The translations under genes and the position numbers were made by a program. From Priapulus caudatus (taxonomy: Eukaryota; Priapulida; Priapulimorpha; Priapulimorphida; Priapulidae), in contig NW_014577221.1 of the NCBI RefSeq assembly GCF_000485595.1, positions 94,978 through 142,800 on the forward strand: DNA of 47,823 bases, read 5' to 3'. Within the stretch, counting starts at the first letter, position 1; each line of letters opens with the position of its first letter. Below the pieces are notes generated by a model. The model made no database searches, was not told the DNA's origin, and saw only the letters and a list, made by a program, of their open reading frames with translations. Below, piece after piece: positions 20,601-31,400 of this stretch.

Positions 20601-23600
20601 ATTGCATCATTTGGTTTTAGGTACCTTGCAGACTGAGGCTACTATTGTTCGTTCGTGGTTACTCGCAACACTGTACAATTCATAACCATGGCCATACCTG
20701 AAACAGTAGGATGATGCTAAACACTCACTACATAATGTTAAGAACATGATATTCTTACTCTATACAATGTAATTATCAGAATCTACAGGACTATATACAT
20801 TATTACATTGCATATGACTAATTTGTAATATATATTCAGTGGATCGAGTTATTATTAAAATTGCCAACAGCAAAACACTGCTGTCTGAAATACTAGTACG
20901 ATTGTCTTACAGCTTCTGAATTTCAGGCCACAACGTGTTCTGTAGCAAGTCTTCTTCAGAGGGTGGCTCTGAAATAAACACGGCTCAATCGTGAACTACA
21001 GAAGAATATTTATAATAAAACTAAATAAAATAAAATCAATAGAATAAAATTAATAATTAAACATGTAAGACTAACCACACTTGAGTGTAGGAATCTATCT
21101 TACATGTGAAAAAGATGACAGTGGAAACTGGGAAATTTAAGAAAACATAAATAAAATTCATGAATAGATCATTTGGAGTTGGATAATCCCACATTCTATT
21201 GCACACCAACACGTACCCAATAATCGCACTGGCTTGAAGTATAGTTCTGGATACTGTTCGTTCGGGTGAGGCTGGATTGACAACTCATCATTCACAATCT
21301 TTTCTCCAGCAGAGAACACTGCCTTGTTAGACAGACCCAATGCTGGCACGCTTGCACCCTCTGGTATATTCAACTGTAAATAAAGCAAGTGCTGCATGGA
21401 CGGCACCCATCTCATGGCTACTTCTCTACTGCTGATATATCTACTGTCACTACTACCACGAACACATATACAATGATACAGAGATGTACTGGTATAAATA
21501 TTTTCATGCTACTACTGCTCTTATCGTAGCAGCGACAGAAAGTTTACATAGGTTTCACGTAACTGACTTTTCTGCAGTCTGTTCCCCTCACGTATAAGTT
21601 AGATGTCTATATGTACGACTGCGTACTAGTTTCCTAACACTACTATATTCACCATGCCACGCACATATTTCAATAAAACCCACACAAATAACAATATAAT
21701 TAACTATATCATTACGTTCAACCTGCTAGGAATTACATAGGGGAGGCTCTGGCAAGGCAGCTGGTTGGCAAATAAATTACTTTTAATTCACGCAAGCACC
21801 CCACTACAGACACACATGCATGAGAACATGCACAACTCCCCGAACACTGGCATAGCGACCACTTCTGCCTACTCATGCACACACGATCCACATGCACATG
21901 AACTTGGCCTCCTCCAGGGATGCCCATAATCACACAGGCGCCCCCTACTGGTCTGCTCCCTCGCAGAGATATAAACACTATCAGGAGTCTATCAATATTG
22001 ATAGACTCCTGACACTATTTATCAATCATAGAAAGCGCGAGTTTAGTTTATCCATATGAACGCAAAACTCTTACAAGATTTTCAACATCACGTTGGGCCT
22101 CCACGCCCGAGAGTCGGGCCAGGTTCTCTACGAAGTTTCTCGGTGCCTCGAAGGTGCGTAGAACTTTCTCGTCTGCACCCGAGACAAATCGGCAGCGCCC
22201 GATCATGGCAATGCTGGTCATGTCGTAGCCATGTACCTGCGGCCGTGCAATCTCGTGCCAGTTTGTCTGTAAATATAGATGTGTGCAGCTTAGATATTGC
22301 CACTGCTGTTGCCAGGTCTCACCTGATGTCACCTCGTGCGATAAATCGGTGCTAAATACGCAGATTTCTTAATAAAATAAGATTAAACATTATATTTGCA
22401 AGGTTATTGAGTGGTTGGTATTATGGAGATTAAACTCCTATAATGAAGGTAAGCGATCTTAGAGCAGGTGCAGAAGAAAGATACATCACCTTTAACATAT
22501 TCCACTTTTACTGACCTTTGTTGCGTCTCTGACCCAAGGGGCATGAAGTCTTGTGGTCTGGTCTAGACTAACACTAAGCAAGAATTCTCCTCCCTCTGGG
22601 TCCCAGTCTATGTCCGTCACTTCATCGAAATGCCCACCGACAGTTACACCTGGAACCCATTGATCTGATACCTTTGGAAAAATGCAGACACTAATCAGAT
22701 AAAGATTCTAGAGTTTTTACACGACTGCTCACACAATCACCCTATTAAAAGTGTATGCTAATCTAGGTTAACCAATTTCACAACTATAACAATAATATCA
22801 TATCAACAATACATGCATTCATGAATTGAAAAAATATGGTACAAATCTAGGAATGCACCTGGTTTTTGTGCCACATGTGTATTGCTCCTTGGTATCCATG
22901 TGCCATGAATGAGCATCCATCAGGGCTTAGCTGGCAACCATAAAACCCCAATGTGTTGCCACCTATCTCACCAACTCTCACCTATAACACCAAATACTCA
23001 CATTGAACAACAAGGACGATACAAAAAATATTAACCTCAAGAATCGTTTTTGGTTGTTAACAAAGGGTACGCTGATTAGCTGTAATAGAAAAATGTAATC
23101 AATAATATATCAATCCTAGTTGATTAAAAATATGGCATTTTACACAAACACTGCAAAAGTATAACCTTCTAATAAACCTGCATGTTTCACGCTTTTGGAA
23201 ATATATTTGTTTAAAAACGCTTTTATAGCCATGATTTAGACACACCTGTGTCCAATCCAAACACACTTCACAAAATACCTGACCATGCACTCAAGTTGAA
23301 CTGGTCATCATTATTATGAAGAAGTGATGATGGGTTGTACCTTATCAAGCCAGACACCAGTGTCTGCATCAGGTTTCCATAATATAACAGTTTTATCCAT
23401 TGAAGCTGAGATGAGACACATGGGTTGACGTCTTGTCCCATCTAAAGATGTTAAAATTCAAATAGTATTTGCATGCCTCGAGTAGGCTTAACAGGTGAAA
23501 ACTATTTCCATCAATACCAACCTATATTCTGGTGAAATCCGCCATCAACAACGATGTAAACATCGAATATAAACAAAAATTGTACGCGGCAATTACCCGT

Positions 23601-25923
23601 GCAAGTGGAAATTACTGAAGAGCTGTTATACCTGCATACTCCGCCGGTTGCCAATGTACACCGTACACCCAGCCCTCATGGCCCGTCATTACTGCTTCTA
23701 CGGATACCACAAACGAATATTGTTTTCCTGCAAAGCAAACCAGACTAAGCATGATATCATATATTAATGCATTCTGTTACAATGTGTACGATTACATCAG
23801 TGTGTTCATTAGTGTATAAAAACAAATTTGCATAGCTCGTGATTCCTGGTGATATCAGTTAATAATGCATGTACTACTATCTGGTAGATATGAGTAGTAG
23901 ATCCATGACAAAAACTTTCAATCGAAGATTTTTCATGAAACCTACCCTCATTATCAACAGTGAACATCTTCTCTTTAATCTTGATATCATCTTCATTCGA
24001 GACACTGCTAGTTAACTTCTGTTGATTATGCACTTCTGAACATCTGGGAGATATTCGCCACAATCTGATGAAAAAATCCTGAGCACAGCTGGCAAGAAGA
24101 AGGTCACCACCATCTGCAAAAAAATGAATTATTCGATGTCTTGAAGTTGTGACCATAGAATATTATAAGCCTCATAATGCTCTTACATAGTAATTCAGTA
24201 ACAATGTAGGACGAGAAATTGATGCATCCAATCAGTTCGTGCACACAACTATTTGTAATTAATGTATGAATTATCATTTATAAATAAGATTTTTTATATA
24301 TTGTGATTTTTAAACCCTGTTATAATTTGGTAAACCTGTAAACTTTGGGAAGTAACTCTTACCATCCATTGCAAAGTCAAGTCCTCTAACCCAGTCTTCA
24401 TGTCCAGCCAGTGACTGCACCTTTATAAACTACAACACAGAATGGCACATTAGCAACCACATAGGTGTTCCTGTGAATATTTAGATACATTAACATTTTT
24501 CTAACTTGAAACCTCATATACAAACAAAGGTTGAGTGTATCTCTGATAGGAGGATGAAGCTATAACAACTTACTCAACATTATAATGTGGTACTTTCTCT
24601 TAACAGTATGAAATTTATAACCAATAGATCATTATTTCACTGTAATTATTTCTGCAGTTGTGCTATTGACTATCAGATTCCTATCATTCTACTAATTTTA
24701 TTGAACTTTCAGAAAATATATCCATTTTCTAATAACATTCAATTCCAATGTAAGAAACCAATGTACCTGACCACTCTGTTGAACAAAGAGATGAATTCGC
24801 ATATCATCACATCCACAAGCAAGTAATGATACTACAAAAACCAAATTAATTGCCTTGTAGCATACAGAATACAATGTGCCACATAATTATTAGAAATAAC
24901 ACAACCGAAAACTAAATGATCCAATTACATAACAGAATGTGTCACATAATTACCACACATTATAGATATTTAAAAGGCAGAATAGCAGGCAAAAGTGTAT
25001 ACTGTTGGCATAATAGAATATCAGATTTATCCAATATCACTAACTATAGTTCCAAAAAACCCTACCTTCTGTACCCGGAAGGGTAGTCAAAGCAACATCC
25101 AATGAAAAACCAGATCCAAATGACAACGTCTGGATACATGTAAACTCATCTGCCAACAAGTTGGAAAAATACACACCCCTTTCAAAATTTCAACTTAAAT
25201 GTGACACCTTACTACAACCAGCATCAATCCAATCAGCACTCAGAGTAAATTACACAGGTCAACTTGTAAAAATAAACTATTTTCAGTCTCACCTGCCTCC
25301 CATTCCCGTTCCCACAGTTTTACAGTAGAATCGGCAGATGCTGTTGCAATCTGTGTCTTGGCACATGTAGCATCCTTGATCCGCCAGAGGTAGTGAGCAC
25401 TTATAGCATTTATGCTTCCGGTATGGCCTGTCAGTGTATTGACTGCGCACAGCTGTACATTAAGATTAACAAGCAGTTGAGTATATGAGCTATATTCAGT
25501 CACATTCTCTAATGTCAGTGAGTTTCTAGAATTAATATGTTCTGTTACATAACCCAATGCATGAATATGATACTGAAAAATTCAACTACATTTCCCACTA
25601 AAATGTAGTGTCATGGTGGTTCGCACACCAAACTATTGTGACCTTAGCTGATGTATAGTTTTTAGTCATTCATCCATACCTGGCTATTTAACCTTCTCCA
25701 TACTATTCCTATGCTGTCTGTGGACCCCGAAACCAACTCATCTTCCACCTCTGAAAGGAAGCATAATAAATTGACTCACTTCAGGCTCAATTAGGATACC
25801 TAAATTCTATATGAACATGCAACGCTCATCTACTCGCAATTTCACCTAATGCTAGTTATGGAGCAACCACCAGACAATTGTACACTCACTAAGTGCCGAG
25901 GCGGTTCTCGTAGACCCCCCCCC

Positions 25924-25970
<47 letters not shown>

Positions 25971-27951
25971 CTTCTGGTACCACTGACTTAACTAATAATA
26001 TTACCATCAAATTCTTGTGCTAGATGCTATCCATTTTATTTACCTCCATGTTTTGTGATCCACTGAACACAGTTCACGCGACCTTTGTGGGCATTTAAGG
26101 TCTGCACAACCTGGCCATCACACGGTGGGAACTAAAACATTAAAAATGGGGTACAACTATAAGTTAAACTAATTGCAGAATTACCAAGCTGCCACCAGCC
26201 ATTCACAGGCTATATTCTAGGAACCAATATGGGCAATAGCTTTCCACAGACAAATGTGGTGAATTCTTAATCTTATATGCCAGAAATGATCAACTTGTAA
26301 TGTCTGTTGTCAGGAGCATGATGGACCACTCTGACCATAACAATATACTTGCAAACTGCCAGCATGGTTTCAGGATGTGAGACTCAGCTGTTGTCCACTG
26401 TTAACAACCTCAGTCACAGGCTGGATAATCAAGAACAAGTAGACGTGGTGATCTTAGACTTTGCAAAGGCTTTCGACACAGTCCCCCACAATAAACTGAT
26501 TCATAAGCTCAATTACTATGGCACAAGAGGGAAAACTTTGGTATGGATTAAAAAATGGTTGACCAGAAGACACCAAACTGTAGTGTTAGATGGTAAACAC
26601 TCAAGCAAAGTACGAGTCAAATCAGGGGTCCCCCAGGGAAGAGTCCTTGGTCCCCTCCTGTTCCTTGTTTTCATAAACGACATATGTTATGACATCGACT
26701 CAACACTCCCGACTGTTTGTAGATGACTGTCTCATCTACAAACCCATCAAAACTACAGGCACTTGAAACGTCTCAAAAAAAAAAAAAATGTAAACACGAA
26801 ATGTATTTACTACCAAAGTCTAAATGTTTCTCTACTCTATTTCGCCTATTCATGCCGATAATTACACAAACAACATGAATAAGAGAGCAGGTAGGAAAGC
26901 GTGATCGCAAAATTTGCTTGACACTCGCTTCATTTCACACGACAACAGACCAAAAACACATCCAACAGCTTCCATCTTGGTATCTATGTGTAGCTAAATG
27001 TTCACTTGTTCGAATTCTAACTCTGTTCTTTGTTCTTACCTACTACCGCCAGAGATATCTCATCAAATCCTGCAGGAAATGTTCTCTCCGTGAAAATGTA
27101 AAGAGGATGTATAGAGGACGTATCATCCGAAAATCCCTAACGGCGCTACATTCGATCGATCGCTGTAGTCGTGTGTGCGTGACGTCATGCCCGCGCGCAT
27201 TATGCTTGGCTTGGCAGGCCTCGAAACGGAGGCTCGGAGGCCGGCAGCAGCTCATCCCGGCATGCAATGCACCGCCATTACTCGTGTATAAACAGACATC
27301 TCGTCCTCTTAACATCCTTTTTACATTTTCACAGTAAGAACATTTCCCGCAGGATTTCACGAGATATCTCTGGCGGGAGTAGGTAAGAACAAAGGACAGA
27401 GTTATAATTCGAACAAGTGAACATTTACTGATTTAGCTACTCATAGATACCAAGATGGAAGCGGTTGGATGTGTATTCGTGCTGTGAAGGTGTGAAATGA
27501 AGCGAGCGTCGAGCGAATTTTGCGATCACGCTTTCCTTTCCTACCTGCTCTATTCATGTTGTTTGTGCACAGGGCGGGCGTGCGGTGTACTTGTGTGTTG
27601 CAGATGAGCTTTTGACCGGCATTTACGGGTAATTATCGGCAATAACAAGCGAAATCGAGTAGAGAAACATTAAGACTTTGGTAGTAAATACATTTCGTGT
27701 TTACATTTTTTTCTTGAGACGTTCCAAGTGCCTGTGATCAAAACTGGATCCGATCCGATATAACATTAACACTAACAACAGTTAGTTTCACTTCTAATTC
27801 AGAAGTTTTCTTTCTACTTTACCTTTACTTCATATAAACTAATAGAATTACAACTCCCGTAACATAAAACTTTATTATAACCCCAATGGGCTGAATGCGG
27901 AGTGCGATTGCAACTGCAACTAATGTAACAACTCTCGCATGCTTTCTCCAT
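17690..27951 (-). CDS. ELP2: Elongator complex protein 2 (ELP2), WD40 scaffold, about 21 exons
   Basis: Subunit 2 of Elongator, the complex that modifies wobble uridines of tRNAs; ELP2 is a double WD40 propeller that scaffolds ELP1 and ELP3. Exons in coding order: 27951-27823, 26131-26044, 25750-25680, 25452-25293, 25149-25066, 24831-24767, 24429-24363, 24113-23946, 23727-23632, 23441-23341, 22981-22859, 22671-22516, 22266-22075, 21373-21217, 20968-20911, 20697-20625, 20330-20147, 19927-19806, 18810-18674, 18089-17988 and, tentatively, 17804-17690. All are GT-AG with consistent phase, giving about 815 residues, like other ELP2 proteins (about 830). Diagnostic matches are [76 protein letters not shown] and [11 protein letters not shown]. 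The last exon (GKIHINR, stop) is weakly supported and the usual SHTL-x-IR-x-L-x-W segment is not found. Intron 1 hosts a LINE remnant and a long-TIR element. Candidate poly(A) signal near 17,246. Confidence 0.93.
18136..18279. mobile_element. Palindromic element with telomere-like core, type-B arms, copy 2
   Basis: Equivalent of 9,395-9,538, with three CTAACC units in the core. It is in the ELP2 intron between exons 19 and 20. Confidence 0.7.
18978..19155. mobile_element. Tc1/mariner (pogo/Tigger-like) MITE, copy 2
   Basis: Same TA-bounded element as 10,241-10,418, with a few base changes (for example GGGGCTATACTGTA at the right end). It is within the ELP2 intron between exons 18 and 19. Confidence 0.65.
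21981..22012. repeat. Perfect 32-bp palindrome made of two transposon termini
   Basis: TCAGGAGTCTATCAAT directly joined to its own reverse complement. The half-site is identical to the terminus of the foldback element at 31,391 in the neighbouring gene. It lies in an ELP2 intron (between exons 13 and 14). Confidence 0.9.
25911..25966. repeat. Poly-C and (CA)n microsatellite in ELP2 intron
   Basis: A C-homopolymer run followed by a long CA dinucleotide array in the intron between exons 2 and 3. Confidence 0.9.
26296..26745 (+). mobile_element. Degenerate non-LTR retrotransposon (CR1/Jockey-like) reverse transcriptase fragment
   Basis: The frame 26,349-26,726 contains classical RT blocks: [16 protein letters not shown], then [17 protein letters not shown] and INDI. 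The catalytic block [10 protein letters not shown] follows in another frame after a one-base shift near 26,708. Upstream, [12 protein letters not shown] lies in a third frame before another break. It is therefore a 5'-truncated, frameshifted, dead LINE, sense opposite to the host gene in ELP2 intron 1. It is cut at 26,745 by the long-TIR element. Confidence 0.85.
26755..27736. mobile_element. Long-inverted-repeat (foldback/Mutator-like) element, 982 bp
   Basis: Inverted arms of about 370-440 bp: the left starts CAGGCACTTGAAACGTCTC and the right ends GAGACGTTCCAAGTGCCTG. Arm similarity extends to about 27,122 and 27,298 around a GC-rich centre. It is flanked by 9-bp direct repeats ATCAAAACT (26,746-26,754 and 27,737-27,745), one of them inside the LINE RT sequence. 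A 9-bp duplication with very long TIRs fits Mutator-like or foldback elements. No transposase is coded. Confidence 0.8.
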
Positions 27952-28451
27952 GTTGTTTACCACAGGATTTTAGATGCATCCGAAACGCCTTTGACGACTG
28001 CTGTAATGTAAGCAATGGAGATGTTTGGAGTCAGTCTAGAACTACATGACTTATGTCTGTGCACTGCCATCTAACGTCAGTTTGGGAAATTATTGAAAAG
28101 CGATGCGATTGATTACCGCGCGATATAATTAACGTAGTATTAACATATAATAGGTATTAACAAGTAATTAACATATATTAAACGTAGTATATTAGTATAT
28201 CAATGATACATAAAAAAATCTGCAGGTAAATGCGTGGATATCGAAACGAATAAATCCGATCTTTGCACCGATGTTAGCCGAAACGTTGACAAGTGCGCGT
28301 TGATTGGTCGCGGTATAAAACGTCACATAACAAGTTTTAAACTCAAGCGGCGCTAAAACATGTACGATTTTTGCTAATTTACCGAGTAGAACACACGATA
28401 GAGGCTATAATATCGCTTTACAGTTTGTGTGAGAAACATCTATCCATTCAA
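27952..28451. promoter_or_regulatory. Bidirectional promoter region between ELP2 and DLGAP5-like genes
   Basis: Exactly 500 bp separates the two divergent ATGs. On the DLGAP5 side there is an inverted CCAAT box (ATTGG, 28,303-28,307), a TATAAAA (28,314-28,320) and a TTTAAA (28,336-28,341). CCAAT boxes with a TTTAAA/TTYGAA-type CHR are typical of G2/M genes, which would fit a spindle protein. The functional assignment is inference. Confidence 0.4.
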
Positions 28452-31400
28452 ATGAATCGACAAAAACATTACAAGCAACGGTCTGAAGATGATATGCGAA
28501 CAAAGAGAGTGGATCAAAAGTCTGAAATTAGTAGACGACAACGTGATTCATGTTTGACACAGCGTCGAAATGTTGGGTCGTCACTGATGGAAGAAGATCA
28601 TGGAGCGACCAAAGAAAATGTCGACCAAGGTGAGTTAGTATTATTACTACTGGATACAATAATGTAACCCAACAAGAGTACTACTAGTAATAGTATTACT
28701 ATTAGTATTAGTAATGCACAAGTAATTATTTTTGATTAGTTAAGTTTAATCCAATATTTTTGTCATTGACATTGTGACATTGAAGACTCACATTGAATTG
28801 TGCTGCGACTGCGAGTATCAGAGTATTATTCTGCGAATGTAAGGTACTAATTGTAGTTTAATTGTACTACTATTTCAAGTATTTGTACTTGTACTTCTTG
28901 TAGAAGACGACAAAACATTAAGTTACTACCTACTACTACTAGTTAGGGTACAAGTAGCGTTTACACACCCATGTCGTGAGTTTGGTTAGGGTTAGGGTTA
29001 GGGTTTTTAAACCTGGGGTTGTCAAATAGGAATGGGCCCTAGTTAGTTTCTATATAATTGCATGACTACCCTGACAATGTTTTCTTTTCGTAGGACCTAC
29101 TAAACAGCAATCAGGAATAATGGAAAGGCTGCAGCAATGGAAAATTAAGCGAGATGCCCAGAAGCGAACAGAAGCACATAAGCAACGACCTATTTTTAAA
29201 GTTGGCGCAATAACATATCCTCCCCTAGGCATGGGTTTGAAAAGTTCAAAACCAGAACCACTACCACCAAAACATCCAGCCAACCCTCAAAAGGCGAGAC
29301 TACCAGCTATGGCAAACAAAACATCTCATCACCGAAATAAAGGTTGAGTATCGTCTAAAAAGCTGTGTCAAACAAAAATTATCGTAGCTAAATTATTTTA
29401 TAACAGGAAATTAATAAAGCTTATATTAGCTTGCACTTATAATAGCAGTAGGTAAATAAAAGTGGCAGGTGATCGGACTGTTCCAAGCACAAATCCTTTA
29501 TGATAATTTGATTTCCTTGCAGAGCCGAAGCCAAAACAACGCACCTCGGCACGTCTCATGCAGAAGGTGAATAAAGTAGAGCTGGTGCCTGCCAGAGTTA
29601 CTAGGAACAGGTCTCGGCAAGCGACCAAGAAGCCAGAGAGAGCCACCATTGCAAGCAAATCGCCTCTGTAAGCCACTAAGCTAAATAGCATGTGTTAATC
29701 CTCGATTAGTTGTCCTTGCCTTTATCTCTGCCCTAAGTTTTGTTAAATTTTAACCTTTCTAAAAAAAATCCTTTGCACCATTCCAGCATGATTGACTCGT
29801 GTGTCATTTCTACTAAATTGACAAAGTAAATGTTTCAGCAATTCTATAATAATTGCATATCATTGTTTCCTTGATTTAATTTAGCAAACTTGTCAGTCAA
29901 GTACAGTTCAGCCAAAAAGGATTACTGAGAGAATACTTGTTTCTGAAAAATCATTCTTTATCAGCTTGAGTTGTGTGACAATTAAGCTACTCAACAATGG
30001 TTTTCAAATCCGCTTATACTCTGTCTCAGATTGTTTTATTTTATATTTTCACTTGTATTCGTATTGTGAGAATGCAGTGAAGTGTTGCGCACAGCATCGT
30101 CATGGCGATTACCCTTCTTCATGCATATTTATAACATCTCATGCGTTTATTAGTGTGGAGAGTTCGTCGGCGCGACGACCGGAACCCGATACGACGCACG
30201 TGTCGTATCACCGAGGCGAGACGTCCTTCGCGCCGGCGGATTTCAACTTCACATTCGGCACCTCGAAGCCTTTTGCTTTCGCCCCGATGACACCCACCTC
30301 AGCAAGCAGTTTTTTGGTCCCATCCACGAGTGATAGTGGCGACGCCAATGTCACTACAAACAGGCGGTGAGTGAATGCGCGATTCGTACGGGTCCTAGGT
30401 AGTCTGGATAGTCCTGGAGAATTAAAATGTTATATTCCAGGCCTGGGATGTTTTAGGCCATCCTTAAAAAATTATGTTTGCTGTCCTCCGACCAACCCAC
30501 GAAAATAGCCGCGACCCAAAAGTTTTTTTTTACATTTTGGCTTCCATATTTTTATTTATTTTTTTACATTTTTCATAGTTAAGACTGAAACACAAAGCAT
30601 GTCATGCTGTGTGGCAAACATGAGGACAGACTTAAAATAACTTATGCCTTGCAAAAAAAAATGACCTACCTACCTACCCACTCAAAAAATCATGGGTCGG
30701 GGGACAGCAAACATAGAATTTTTTGATGGCCTTAGAAAATGGCTTATGGTCTAGCTTGTGGGATCATGCTGAAACGAGCCATCCCATACAGCACGTTTCA
30801 ATGTGTTTTTTGTTTTTTTACACAGGTGTTCTACACCAATAAGTGAGGTTAAACGAAACCCACGACTTGAGCCTGTTTTACCCAGTGTGGTGTCTGAATT
30901 GAAACTGGAAGCAAGTAATCACAGCACAGGTAGTGTAGAGTGTTCGTATTTACTCACTGCCACTAAATATGTAGATGGGTCTTCTTAGTTATATCAATTA
31001 ATTAGGTATACAATTGATTCAAGACTGGCATGTTTAACTTTCTCACTGCCATGTGCTATAGTTTATTTGGTAAATTACATGTTCAGAGCAATTGTGATCA
31101 ATATTTAAAACTAATCAATAATATATCATGTACTTAGTTGTGTTCTCATATTCTTCATCTAACATGAACATGTTAAACCTATGTATCGTTTATAGAGAAA
31201 CCAGATCCATCTCCATCGGGCGGCTTGAAACAATCTAGCCAGAAACGAACAAAAGGTAACAAACTAATGTTGTGTAAAAGTTGTATTTTATGTAAATCAA
31301 TATTTTATTATATTTTAATATATATATATATCAGGAGTTAATGAAGACAAACTTTGTCTTCATTAACTCCTGATATATATATATATATTATCAGGAGTCT

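Noticed and set aside
26918-27360. Open frames of 105-139 codons on both strands near 27.0-27.4 kb
   Set aside because: They lie in the inverted arms of the long-TIR element, so the two strands give related translations; no transposase motif is present.
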